Origin: Prorocentrum cordatum | Lineage: Eukaryota; Sar; Dinophyceae; Prorocentrales; Prorocentraceae | DNA length: 64,000 nt | Direction: 5' to 3' | Assembly: GCA_963575745.1 (NCBI GenBank) | Contig: CAUYUJ010009480.1 | Span: 175,747 to 239,746 of the forward strand | Part shown: positions 49,525 to 58,620 of the stretch, piece by piece | How positions within the stretch are numbered: the stretch's first letter is position 1 | Layout of the letters: each line of letters begins with the position of its first letter | Notes under the pieces: model-generated | Databases searched by the model: none | Told to the model about the DNA's origin: nothing | The model's input: the letters and a program-made list of their open reading frames with translations, nothing else | Translations under genes and position numbers: made by a program

Positions 49525-51441
49525 CTAGCCACCATCGACGCGCCTGCGCATGCGCCGCAGCGGCTCAGGGTCGCCGATGCCGCCCGCCCCAGCGGGCTGC
49601 AGGCCGCGCTTCAGCCTGCTGAGCACCGCCTTCTGCCTATCGTTCTTGGGGGCCTTCGGGCACTCCGCTGCCAAGCCCGCCACCCTGCTGCTCTGCGTCC
49701 AGTAGCCGCACTTCACACAGAAGAGGTGGCTGCCTGCCCGCCACAGGTCGTGGGAGCCGTGGGCGCCCAATCCCCACCAAGGCGGGAGCTGCGGCGGCGG
49801 CAGCGGCGGCGTCCCGCCACCGGCCCCAGAAGGACCCCCCGACGTCGGTGGGCTACCCCGCTGGCCGCCGCCAGGCGCGCCGCTGCCGACTCGCCCTGCA
49901 CTCGCCTCGTCTCCTTCCACCTGTGCTGGTGCCTCGCTGGCCTGACTGTGGGACAGCAGCGCCGCGCCCGCCGTGATGAGCGCCGCGGCTGCAGCGACCG
50001 ATCCGCCACTGCTCTCGGCCCCTGAGGCCCAGGAGCCCGCGAGCGCGTCGCCCCTGCCCGCGCGCCGCTGGCAGGCCCAGACCGTGTCGCCGTCGACGTC
50101 CAGCCACGTCCCGTGACGCCCGCACGTGCGCTGCGGGCAGTCGGGGAAACTGCAGTGAGCTCGCCATCGCATCTTGCAGCCGCGCCGATCGCACCGAACT
50201 GCTCCCAAGCCTGGGCCCTCGTGCCCATCCGCTGCCGTGAGCTCGGCGTCGCCTTCCTGCATCGCCGAACCCAGCCAGCAGAAGACCTTCTTGACGAGGC
50301 GATCCTGCCTGCGGCTCCTCTCTCGCACGTCGTCGTCGCTGGGATGCATCTGTGCGCCCTGCACGGCGCGGGCATCGGCGCTGTGATTGCCCCGCCGCTG
50401 CCAGGCCGTGACACGCTCCGCCTGCACATCCGCCAGCGTGGCGTGAGCTTTCACCTTGTGGATGGTGACGCTGCCGACCCCCACGTCGTCGAGGGCCGCC
50501 CAGAACCGCACCCAGAGCTCGCGGTAAGGCCGCTGCCACTGCAGGCACCGCGCCCTGCCCGCCGCGAAGCCGTCCACGAGCAGCTTGCAGTCAGTGAAGA
50601 TCCGCACAGGTGGTAGGCAGCTCTGGATGCCCTCGATGGCCGCCACCAGCTCCGCTGCCCCTGATTCTTGGGGATACGGCCAGGGGAGCGGGCCGAAGAG
50701 GCTGACTGCCTCGCTGTCGGGTCCCATGACGACGACCGCCCAGCCGCCGCGCGCCGAGACGAGGCTGGGGTCCAGAACGCTCCCGTCCGTGAAGAGGTCG
50801 CCCGAGAGCGGCTGCCCCACCAAGTCGGCATGACCCTCCTTCCGCGCCTCCCTGGCGTCGGTGGGCGGTGGCAGGGTCCTTCGGTGCTCGGGTGCAAGAG
50901 CGCGGGGCCAGAGCGGGTCCTCGTCTCCCTCGATGCTGGCCATACCGACGATGGTGCGAAAGGGGATGTCGCCAGGGGGGCACAACTCGCCCGCCTCCTC
51001 GTTGGAGATCCACTCGCCGCGGCTGACCTCGGTGGCTGGGCACTGCCACGCCAGGTGCCGCACTGTGCCGTGCGCAGGGCATCCCCTGGGGCACCAAGGA
51101 GAGGAGGCCAATGGGCGTTTCTCAAAGAACCGCCGCGCCACGGGCCAGAGACATCCGACCAGCGCGTTCTTGGCCGAGCTCATCTGCTTGGCCTTCTGCT
51201 TGCTCATGCGCTTGCGTGCCAGTGTGCGCCTGATACTGGACAGGGCGCCTCCATCGCGCAGGTGCTCCAGTCCTGGGTGCTTGCTCGCTGCCCGCCACAG
51301 CGCCCTCTCGTGGCCATCGGCGATGTGCTTGGCGAGCGTGGAGGCCCCAGGGTCCGTAGGTCCAGCGGCTGCTGCTTGTCGTTGGTGAGCAGCCCTGGCA
51401 GTGTGGCGGTCCAGCCTAGGCGGTGGCAGGCTAGCACGCAC
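49525..51441 (-). CDS. LINE B ORF2, C-terminal part: RNase H and Cys-rich tail
   Basis: The frame is shifted by one base relative to the upstream ORF2 part and overlaps it at 51204-51441. The coding sense switches near 51345 in a GGGG run. RNase H catalytic positions are visible: FTDGS (about residue 215), AAELVAAIEG, FTDCKLLVDG and, further on, GNHSADARA. It would remove the RNA strand during cDNA synthesis. An N-terminal stretch has CxxGC...HLAWQCP, resembling a zinc-binding element seen before RNase H in some LINEs. The tail holds Cys/His pairs (CDRRGCKMRWRAHC, FPDCPQRTCGRHG, FCVKCGYW). Either a single-base error or mutation, or programmed frameshifting, could join it to the RT part. Confidence 0.85.
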   Translation of the reverse strand: MRASLPPPRLDRHTARAAHQRQAAAAGPTDPGASTLAKHIADGHERALWRAASKHPGLEHLRDGGALSSIRRTLARKRMSKQKAKQMSSAKNALVGCLWPVARRFFEKRPLASSPWCPRGCPAHGTVRHLAWQCPATEVSRGEWISNEEAGELCPPGDIPFRTIVGMASIEGDEDPLWPRALAPEHRRTLPPPTDAREARKEGHADLVGQPLSGDLFTDGSVLDPSLVSARGGWAVVVMGPDSEAVSLFGPLPWPYPQESGAAELVAAIEGIQSCLPPVRIFTDCKLLVDGFAAGRARCLQWQRPYRELWVRFWAALDDVGVGSVTIHKVKAHATLADVQAERVTAWQRRGNHSADARAVQGAQMHPSDDDVRERSRRQDRLVKKVFCWLGSAMQEGDAELTAADGHEGPGLGAVRCDRRGCKMRWRAHCSFPDCPQRTCGRHGTWLDVDGDTVWACQRRAGRGDALAGSWASGAESSGGSVAAAAALITAGAALLSHSQASEAPAQVEGDEASAGRVGSGAPGGGQRGSPPTSGGPSGAGGGTPPLPPPQLPPWWGLGAHGSHDLWRAGSHLFCVKCGYWTQSSRVAGLAAECPKAPKNDRQKAVLSRLKRGLQPAGAGGIGDPEPLRRMRRRVDGG

Positions 51442-54400
51442 GCAGCAGCTGGCCCGCGTCCCGCCAACGCCTCAGGCCCGCCTCTGGCCAGCAGCGTCCT
51501 GGCCCCTGCGAAAGCGCTGCCCGGGGCACTCAGGTCCCTGCTGTCCGAGTTGAACTGCACCGCCTTGGCCCATGCGACAATGGGCAGCGCCACGTGGTCG
51601 TACAGCGGGTCGCAGTGCAGACGCTTGCTGAGGAGGAAACTGAGGCTGAGGCTCTTGCCTGGGCCGTGCCCATGGTGGACGGCGTTGACCTGGCTCCTCC
51701 ACTTGTTGAGCTGCGACGTCGGCCAACCCACCACACTCAGCCCATAGCGAGTAGCAGGCCGCAGACCAGTGTTCGCCACTCGAGCTGCTGCTGGGGTCTC
51801 CTGCGAGCGGATGGCGTGCAACCTCTGCAACTGGGATGCCGCCTTCGTATGCCGCTTCTCGAGGACCACGAACGCTTGGCCGTCGAGGCAGTAGTCGACC
51901 CCCAGGTTCTTGACCGAGTCGGCGATGGGAAAGGCGATGCCTCCCATTAGCTTGGCGACCAGTGATGCCAGCTCTGGCGAGCTGGCCAGCAGCTCGCTCT
52001 TTGCTGCTGAGACCTTGCAGCCTAGGGCCTCCAGCTGTGAGATGACCGCCTTCGTCGCCTGGGCCACGTAGGCTGCGACCTGTGCCATCGGTCCGTGGCA
52101 GCCGACGCAGCAGTCGTCGAACATGATGGCGAGGGTGACTCTGGGCTCCAGCGCCCGCCACAGCCGCGCATGCTCGTCCGCGAGCACCAGCAGGCCGCAC
52201 TTGAGGAGCCGACCCGCATGCGAGCACCCCGCGATGAGTCCCGCGTCCAGCAGGTAGGGCTCGGATACGCTACCGTCAAGCATGAAGCGGCGCTCCCCCG
52301 CGTACAGGGTGAGGGCCATACCCAGCAGGCCCCGAGGGTAGCCAGCCAGGACGCCACGGCCCTGGATGATGGCCAGGTCCACGAGCTCGTAGGCCTTCCA
52401 TAGGTCGATGAGTGCCGCTGCTGCTCCTTCCCCACGTGCGTGTGCGGCTTCTGCGCGCAGGGCCTGCCACCAGACTGCCTCTTCGGCCGCCCGGCCGCGC
52501 CCCCCCCAGAAGGCGCCTGCGACGCCAGGGTCAATCTGCGAGTCCCAGCGCCGCGCCACGGGCTGACGGACTCGGCTCCAAAGGCGCGGGAGCCAGCCCA
52601 GCAGCCCAATGGGCCGAAACCCGCCCTGGGGCTTCGGAAGCATGACCACGAGCGAGTCCGTGATGACGTCGGGCCAGCCGCCGATCTCCTCACACTTCAT
52701 CCCGAAGTCAACGACTGCCTCCAGAAGCTCGTCGCTGAGGTCCGCGGCCTTCCGCGGGTTGAGGCGGTCGCTGCCGACGCCAGTGCCGCGCCTGAAGGTC
52801 CTGGCGGCCGCGCGCAGCTCATCGGCTGAGGGCCTGGGGAGGGCCTCGCCGCCAGAGCGCGGGAGCTGCGGCCGAAACCTATCGCGGTCTCGCCTGACCC
52901 GCCAGACCTCTGTTGACCATTGCTTCGCCACAAGCTTCACTCGGTCTGGGGCATGGGCTGGGGCCCCGTTGTACTCGTCGTCAGGGGCCCATGCCCTGGG
53001 CCCGCGCCGATAGGCGTGGAGCCCGCCTGCGCCTTCAGCCATGGAGTGACGGATCCACTCCTTGAAGCCCTGGCCACGAATGACGGCGAAGGCTGCTCCA
53101 TCGGCCTCCGCCTCGGCCCTGGCCTCAGCGGCCCAGTCGGCCAAGGGAAGCAGGCTGGGGCACTCGGCGGCCAGGGCCACGCGTGCTGCCCACTGGGCTC
53201 CGAGGGGAAGGCCCACCGTGGACGGGGGCTTGGGCGCCCTGCTGCTCGCTTGCGCTGCTCCGTCGCCGTTGCTGCTGACGTCGCCGTCGGAGCTGCAGTC
53301 GCTGCCCCCGCGCCTGCCGCCATGGTACCGCATGAACTGTTTGACGCCCTGCAGGTAGCAGTAGTGCTCGTCGTCAGCGATGGCCCAGGCGTCGGGGTCG
53401 CTGTCCTCCAACTCGCGGACCTCGCGCGCGTACTTGTTGCGCACGCCCTCGGAGGCCTGCCAACGGTCCTCGCACATGTCGACTGCCCGAGCCCAGCGGG
53501 CTGCCGCTCGCTCGCCGAACGGCCGAGCCGAGCTGGCGCGAGGGGGCGGGGGTGGGATCGCGCTGATACTCTCCGCCGACGCGGCCCCCCTTCCCGCCCC
53601 CGACGCCGACGCGTCGCTGACGCCCTCTCCAGTTGCCCTCGCACTGCTGGCTTCCGCTGCCGCTGCGAGGCTCGCAAAGGAGTTAACTTGGGGCTGGGGT
53701 GGGATCGCGCTGTCCCCGTCCGCAAATGCGGCTCCCATCCCTGCCCCGTCAGACTGGCCCTCTGTGACGCCGACCTGCTCGCCCTCGTCGCCATTGCCAC
53801 CCTCGTACTGGCTGAGGCGCTCGTAGGCGTAGTGCGTGCAGAGGTCCATCCACTCTGCCTTGTCCTGCTGCGCGTCGGGGGCGTGCAGGCGCGGCAGCCA
53901 GCCGTTGGCCAGTCGCGCCAGTGTGCGCCTGACGCCTGCCTCACCCACCTCGATGGCACTCCACCCCCCCGCGCCCACTGGGCAGGTGGCTAGCCTGCGA
54001 AGCACTGGAGGTAGGGGAGCGACGTCGCCTATGCCATTCACCGTCTCGGTATAGCCGTGGACGATGGGCGCGCCTGGGAGGGGCCTGCTGTAGTCACCCC
54101 GCTCTTCCAGCCAGCGCCTGGACTCGCGGTAGCTGTCCACCGTCCTGCGCAGCTCCTCCTCCCAGCAGTCGTGGTCGAGAAGGCCGAGCTGCTGAAGAAT
54201 GCGCACCAGCTCCTGCCTGCCTGCGCCGCCGCGACGCCAGGCAGACTCGCATACTTCCCTGGCCGTCTGCAGGCGACGCCCAAAGTTCTGGGCCAGGCCC
54301 GTCGCAATGTGCGTCGGCAGCCCTGGCATGCGAAAGATGTAGGGCACGCAATTTTCCAACCACTCGTTCTCGTCCGCGCAGTGGTCGGGGTTGCTGGGGT

Positions 54401-55655
54401 TGGAGACCCACCCGCGGGCACGGCGCCCGAGCACCCGCTTGTAGCGCTTGATTGCCCTGGCCTCCATCCGCTCCGCCGCCCGCTCGTCGTTGTCCAGTTG
54501 GCACTGGACGAGCCCTGCCGAAGAAACGGCATCCGAGCCTCCGCCGACGAGCTGGTGGATCTGCGTGAAATAGTCGCTCAGATGCATGAGCTTCTTGCCC
54601 TTGTAGCTGGCCTTGGGCCCCTTGATGGGGCGCGCCCTGGCCTGCGTGCCGAAGCTGAAGCTCGGCGGGCCCCCGCGGCCACGGTGCAAACTGGCGTCGT
54701 CGGGCGGGATCTGGTAGATCCAGACGAGCTCGTTCTCCACTCCCTCGCATAGGGCGCGGTAGACCTCCGTCATGGCCTGCATGTCCCCCCCCACTCCGAT
54801 AGCGTCCCGCAACTCGTCGTGGTTCCACTCCTTGGCTGGCATAGGCCCATATGGCCTGTCCTTGGGAAAGGCTGCGGGGCCCTTGACGCGGAATGACTGG
54901 CCAAGGTCGCCCTGACAAGCCAAGTAGAGCTTGACCCCGATGTGGGGCCTGCACGGGTTGGCGTAGCCCTGCTCCGTCATATTGAGGCGCTCGCACCCGC
55001 TGACGAGGTCCAGCATATCTACACTGACGATGAACCAATCGAGCTCAGATGGCTCCTTGACGGGGGAGTGCTGGCAGGTGCCCTTGCCCGAGTCGACGAC
55101 GCGGCCGCCCAGCTTGCGCAGCCAGTGCCCCGCGCGGAGGTGGAACCTGTCAGGCTCGACGTTCCAGTCCCCCGCCAGGACCCAGGGCTTGCCAGTGCAC
55201 TTCAGCGTTGCTCCAACCTGCTGCAAGACGCCCTGGCTGCGCTCGCCCACGTCGTCGTTGTCCAGGTAGACCGAGCCCAGCAGGAAGCCTCCAGGCACGA
55301 CGCCGTTGATGTGCACGATGGTCGCGCGGCCCTCGGCCGCGTGGCAGCTGTCCTTGCTGCCGCCCGCGCCTGGCCCACACATGCCACGCGAGGTGCGCCC
55401 GGCCACGCCAGTGCCGCTGCTGACGGCGCGCTGGAGGCTTGCGCCGACCGAGCTCACCCCTGGGGTCAGCACGGCGCCCCAGCCAACCTGACGACACCAC
55501 TGCTCCTGCTCCACGGCGCGGTAGCCGTTGAGGTGGTGCTCCTGGATGCACAGTGCGTCGCCGAGGTGCGCCTCCGCCACCGCCTGCTGTTGTGGGTCCT
55601 GCTGCTCGCCGAGGATGGTGGTGAAAGGGCCCCATCCGCTGCCGTTGAGGCTCAC
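51204..55655 (-). CDS. LINE B ORF2: apurinic-type endonuclease and reverse transcriptase
   Basis: About 1,430 codons up to the frame switch near 51345. The reading frame is open further upstream (HFTIVSLNGSGWG); 55655 is a GTG and overlaps the ORF1 stop as GTGA, so reinitiation without ATG or a fused start is possible. Endonuclease, residues 1-245: SLNGSGWG, IQEHHL (Glu 39), SVYLDNDD, AGDWNVEP (162-168), SELDWFIVS, PHIGVKL. A long Ala/Glu-rich linker follows. RT, about 950-1200: VVMLPKPQGGFRPIGLLGW, ALIDLWKAYELVD (motif A), AGLIAGCSHAGRLLKCGLLV (motif B), LAIMFDDCC (motif C with the Asp pair). It would act at the target site with ORF1 to prime reverse transcription. All key residues look intact. 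Confidence 0.9.
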   Translation of the reverse strand: MSLNGSGWGPFTTILGEQQDPQQQAVAEAHLGDALCIQEHHLNGYRAVEQEQWCRQVGWGAVLTPGVSSVGASLQRAVSSGTGVAGRTSRGMCGPGAGGSKDSCHAAEGRATIVHINGVVPGGFLLGSVYLDNDDVGERSQGVLQQVGATLKCTGKPWVLAGDWNVEPDRFHLRAGHWLRKLGGRVVDSGKGTCQHSPVKEPSELDWFIVSVDMLDLVSGCERLNMTEQGYANPCRPHIGVKLYLACQGDLGQSFRVKGPAAFPKDRPYGPMPAKEWNHDELRDAIGVGGDMQAMTEVYRALCEGVENELVWIYQIPPDDASLHRGRGGPPSFSFGTQARARPIKGPKASYKGKKLMHLSDYFTQIHQLVGGGSDAVSSAGLVQCQLDNDERAAERMEARAIKRYKRVLGRRARGWVSNPSNPDHCADENEWLENCVPYIFRMPGLPTHIATGLAQNFGRRLQTAREVCESAWRRGGAGRQELVRILQQLGLLDHDCWEEELRRTVDSYRESRRWLEERGDYSRPLPGAPIVHGYTETVNGIGDVAPLPPVLRRLATCPVGAGGWSAIEVGEAGVRRTLARLANGWLPRLHAPDAQQDKAEWMDLCTHYAYERLSQYEGGNGDEGEQVGVTEGQSDGAGMGAAFADGDSAIPPQPQVNSFASLAAAAEASSARATGEGVSDASASGAGRGAASAESISAIPPPPPRASSARPFGERAAARWARAVDMCEDRWQASEGVRNKYAREVRELEDSDPDAWAIADDEHYCYLQGVKQFMRYHGGRRGGSDCSSDGDVSSNGDGAAQASSRAPKPPSTVGLPLGAQWAARVALAAECPSLLPLADWAAEARAEAEADGAAFAVIRGQGFKEWIRHSMAEGAGGLHAYRRGPRAWAPDDEYNGAPAHAPDRVKLVAKQWSTEVWRVRRDRDRFRPQLPRSGGEALPRPSADELRAAARTFRRGTGVGSDRLNPRKAADLSDELLEAVVDFGMKCEEIGGWPDVITDSLVVMLPKPQGGFRPIGLLGWLPRLWSRVRQPVARRWDSQIDPGVAGAFWGGRGRAAEEAVWWQALRAEAAHARGEGAAAALIDLWKAYELVDLAIIQGRGVLAGYPRGLLGMALTLYAGERRFMLDGSVSEPYLLDAGLIAGCSHAGRLLKCGLLVLADEHARLWRALEPRVTLAIMFDDCCVGCHGPMAQVAAYVAQATKAVISQLEALGCKVSAAKSELLASSPELASLVAKLMGGIAFPIADSVKNLGVDYCLDGQAFVVLEKRHTKAASQLQRLHAIRSQETPAAARVANTGLRPATRYGLSVVGWPTSQLNKWRSQVNAVHHGHGPGKSLSLSFLLSKRLHCDPLYDHVALPIVAWAKAVQFNSDSRDLSAPGSAFAGARTLLARGGPEALAGRGPAAACVLACHRLGWTATLPGLLTNDKQQPLDLRTLGPPRSPSTSPMATRGRCGGQRASTQDWSTCAMEAPCPVSGAHWHASA

Positions 55656-56881
55656 GATGGTGAAGTGAGGGCGGCTACCCCCGCTTCCCCCCTTCTGCGG
55701 ATCCCCGCGGAGCGGAGTCCTTGGAGGAGCTTCTGGGCACGAAGCTTGCGCATGGCGGCGGCTGCGGCGGCCTTGCCTGCAGCGTCGCCTGCCTCCTCGC
55801 CGTTGCCCACCTCGCCCGACACGGCCTCTGCTGCCCCCTCCTCGGTGGCCTCTTCCTCCAGGGAGTCCAAGATGACGTCGACGTCCCTCTCGTCGATCTC
55901 CTGCTCGTCGCCGCTCCCGTCACGCTCCGCCGCGGCACCTGCTGCGGCGACGCGCTGTGCCAGACGCCGCAACTCTGCGACTTGGCCGCCCCATTGCTCA
56001 GCGAAGCCAGGGGCGAGCATGCCTGAGCACTGATTAAGAGCGGCGAGGAAAGCGGTGGCTCGCTCACCCTCGCTGAGCTGGGCGCCTGGGGACGCTGGGG
56101 CAGCCGTCCCTCGCGGCCCTTCCTCCCGCTGCTGTGCTTCACGCTCGCGGAGCTGTTGCGCCAGGAGGTTGTCGATGAGCGCCTGGAGCTCCTTCTCGCC
56201 GGCCTGACTCTGCGCATGTTTGCCCTCCAGCTCGAGCTTGTGGGCCTGTAGTTCAGCGAGCTGCTTGTCCGCCGCCGAGATCCTGCTCGCCAAGGCCGCC
56301 GTGGTGGCCTCCTGGTTCTTCTGCTTGCGCTCCAACTCACTGAGCTGGACTGATGTGGGCTTGGTTGCTGCCAGCTCGTTTTCCAACTGCTGCGCCTCCT
56401 GCCGTTTGGATTCGAGAATGGCCTCCGCGCCGTCCACGCCCTCGATCTTCTTGATCTCACTTCGTAGCTTGCCCAATCGGCGGACACGTTCTGACTTGTC
56501 GTCAGGCTGCGACCCGACGCCTGCCGCCCCAGCGCCACCGCCATCGACTCCTGGTCCTGCTTGGCTGCTGGTCTCCAACTTTTTGACCTTCCTCCGCAAC
56601 TGGTTGAGCTCGTGGCGTTCTCTGGCGTCCAGTTGTGACATGCCACTCCACCAAGAACTCGTACCAGAACCGCTTTCCCACCAGTCGTAGCCGCAACTCC
56701 TGCAGACATGCCGAGAGCCCCAATTCTTCTTGGCTCCGCACTGAGGGCAATCCCAGACCCTGGGCGCTGCACCGCTGCCGCCCGCGCCTGGAGCTTGGCC
56801 GCCCCGCTGTCCACGGCCACTGCTGGCTCTGCCGCCGCCACCGCGCGCGGCACCTCGAGCACCACCTCCTCGTCCTGCCAT
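55652..56881 (-). CDS. LINE B ORF1 protein with RanBP2-like zinc finger and coiled coil
   Basis: 409 codons from the ATG at 56881, which directly precedes a Gly/Arg-rich stretch. Residues about 43-63 form a RanBP2-type zinc finger (WDCPQCGAKKNW, then CRSCGYDWW). Residues about 85-235 are a Lys/Glu/Gln/Leu-rich predicted coiled coil. The C-terminus is acidic (DEQEIDERDVDVILDSLEEE). It is probably the RNA-binding, multimerising LINE protein (inference from position and layout). Its stop TGA (55654-55652) overlaps the first ORF2 codon. The first ATG after the spliced leader (57051) lies in a different frame that stays open for 464 codons across ORF1, so the true N-terminus is uncertain; a frameshift in the leader region could have separated them. 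Confidence 0.75.
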   Translation of the reverse strand: MAGRGGGARGAARGGGGRASSGRGQRGGQAPGAGGSGAAPRVWDCPQCGAKKNWGSRHVCRSCGYDWWESGSGTSSWWSGMSQLDARERHELNQLRRKVKKLETSSQAGPGVDGGGAGAAGVGSQPDDKSERVRRLGKLRSEIKKIEGVDGAEAILESKRQEAQQLENELAATKPTSVQLSELERKQKNQEATTAALASRISAADKQLAELQAHKLELEGKHAQSQAGEKELQALIDNLLAQQLREREAQQREEGPRGTAAPASPGAQLSEGERATAFLAALNQCSGMLAPGFAEQWGGQVAELRRLAQRVAAAGAAAERDGSGDEQEIDERDVDVILDSLEEEATEEGAAEAVSGEVGNGEEAGDAAGKAAAAAAMRKLRAQKLLQGLRSAGIRRRGEAGVAALTSPS

Positions 56882-57069
56882 TGGTCGAGCCCGCCGCGGC
56901 TGGGCTCCCAATCGGGCGACTGGGGCCGGGTGTCGGTGATGTAATATGGAAAGAACTGTGGCCCCACGGGCCACACTGAAAGCTTGGAAGATTGGGAATC
57001 TGACCCAAGAATGGACGCGACGGCTAGAGCCAGCCTCATGAGACCAGACATCTGCCCTGATCGCGCCAC

Positions 57070-57091
57070 CTTGAGCCAAAATGGCTACGGA
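57070..57091 (-). other. Complete DinoSL (dinoflagellate spliced leader) sequence
   Basis: The minus strand from 57091 reads T, then CCGTAGCCATTTTGG, then CTCAAG: all 22 positions of the conserved dinoflagellate spliced leader, with U at the variable first base. No GT donor-type SL-gene context follows (the next bases are GTGGCGCG, then the LINE leader), and it lies exactly at the LINE 5' end against a (GAT)n tract. I therefore read it as the trans-spliced end of a reverse-transcribed LINE mRNA and not an SL RNA gene. The following GTGG makes an SL gene not fully excluded. Confidence 0.93.
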
Positions 57092-57096
57092 TGATG

Positions 57097-57128
<32 letters not shown>

Positions 57129-57132
57129 AGTG
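57092..57132. repeat. (GAT)n microsatellite at the 5' end of LINE B
   Basis: gatgatgatgatgatgatga with one ggt and one ata interruption, same strand and unit as 48403-48495. Confidence 0.9.
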
Positions 57133-58159
57133 ATCCTGGGCGCCCATGTAGACTGACCTTGTAAGTCTTGGCACAAGACTGACTCGGGAAAGACTGAGAG
57201 AGTGAAAATCCCATGGCCCTGCCGCACGTTCGTGACTTCGGAAAACTGATATGGTAAGTATCCCACAGCCCTGCCACACGCTCGTGATTGCGGACGCTGA
57301 AATGGCGAGACCATTGATGTTGTTGCTCGTCAACACGATACGATAGCAACTTCAGTTCGCAACTTCCCCCGTGGATAGTCAAGTTCGGCCTCCGCGCCCA
57401 TCTCCACCATTAAATCCTATTGAACCGGGATCGAAAAATAAAAAGGGAAATCCGGGGGGGATATGATTTATTATCTGGGATACTCGGTTATCACCCACGC
57501 CACTCAACATCGCCGTCTGCGCCTCCTTCCCGAGCCCGCATCCACGAAACCGTTTGGAGCCCGTTTCTTCATTCTCCATTTGGGTCACCCCCCACTACCA
57601 CCCGCCCGACGCTGTGTCAAACGGGCAACTCCCGCGGCGGCAGTGGCAGCGAACCCTGTCCCAAACGCTCGAGGGCAGCTGCACCAACATTCGTACCCAC
57701 CCGTTCCGTACCCGTTCTCATCGCACCGATGCCCTGAGATCCGACGTTGCGAACAAAGATGCCACGTTTGAGAAAATTAGGACCTGAACCCTAGACCCCA
57801 TCTTCCTGCAGCATGTTCCAAGCCAACCCGATGATCCCTGGACCCGAAACCGAGCGAAATGACCTGATGTGGAAGAAAGCGACGCCATGATCTCAAGGCA
57901 AAAGGCGTCGCCAGGCGCTCTTGGGCGACGCAGGCTCAGCCCAGGCCCGCCCGAGGCGCTGCCGCTGGCCGCGCAGGCTCGCCAAGGCAGCCCGAGCGCG
58001 GCGGCTGTGGCGGCCGTGCGGCCCGTGACAACTTGCGAACGAGCGGGCGTCAATCGGATGCCTTTGGACCCACGGCGGGAGCTGGTCCGTCCGCGACCCC
58101 CAAACCCACAGATCCCACGCATAGAAGGCGCTGATTCTGATTTTTTCGAACTCTGGGGG
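57133..58159. other. No gene recognised; short duplication
   Basis: Two related copies of a phrase containing gg.aa.actga.a..gt.a..atccca..gccctgcc.cacg.tcgtga lie at about 57188-57236 and 57239-57290. No coding region seen. Confidence 0.45.
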
Positions 58160-58345
58160 TCCTCGCCAAGTGTGAGCTGTGTGATGTAAGCGATACCGTG
58201 TAGGCTGTGTGGTGCGAGTTGGAGGTGGAGGCTCCGGGGCTAGGCTATGTGATGTAAGCGGCGTTCTGTAAGCTAGGCGGTGAAAACTATGTGATGCAAG
58301 GCAAGCTGCGTGGAGTAAATGCGGTCAAAACTCAGTCGCATAAGC
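58160..58345 (+). repeat. Degenerate GTGTGGTGCGAG/CTATGTGATGTAAG repeats
   Basis: Units such as gctgtgtggtgcgag, ctatgtgatgtaagcg and ctatgtgatgcaag are close relatives of the large array at 6900-7735. Confidence 0.7.
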
Positions 58346-58539
58346 TGAGGGCGTGGGTCAATTCAGAGCCGGGCGCAAAAGCTGGGAAGGACTTCGCGGG
58401 CTGACGATTCGAATCCGCAGGGGCGGACAATGCGAGGCCGCCGGGGCTGCTTTGGCCAGCCCTGATTGGGAAGTAACAATTTCTGATCCGCCAGTCCAGC
58501 GCGGAAGGCAGACAGGACTGTGGTGCCTTCAGACAGCGA

Positions 58540-58620
58540 CCTCCTTCCCCACCTCCTTTTTCCTATCCTCCTCCCCCTCGTCCTCCTCCTCCTCCTCGTC
58601 CTCCTTCCCGTCGCTCTTCT
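58540..58620. repeat. (TCC)n-rich microsatellite
   Basis: cctcctcct and cttcct units in an imperfect pyrimidine tract. Confidence 0.8.

Larger units (their letters stand above)
48496..57091 (-). mobile_element. LINE B: near full-length non-LTR retrotransposon starting at a DinoSL
   Basis: Sense-strand order: DinoSL (57091-57070), 5' leader, ORF1 (zinc finger, coiled coil), ORF2 endonuclease and RT (overlapping the ORF1 stop by four bases), RNase H, then about 1 kb of 3' untranslated sequence. (GAT)n on the plus strand lies at both ends, so the element either inserted into a GAT microsatellite or carries such a tail. Only one frame break is visible, near 51345. The spliced leader at the very 5' end indicates that the template for this insertion was a trans-spliced mRNA copied to its 5' end. 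Confidence 0.9.

Noticed and set aside
50668-51747. 359-codon plus frame opposite LINE B
   Set aside because: Antisense shadow of the RT/RNase H region, which carries the real catalytic motifs on the minus strand.
51472-52227. GTG-initiated or antisense-frame start codons for ORFs
   Set aside because: Several long frames begin at GTG only because no ATG is available. In a eukaryote these are unlikely starts, so I placed starts at domain-supported ATGs or left them open.
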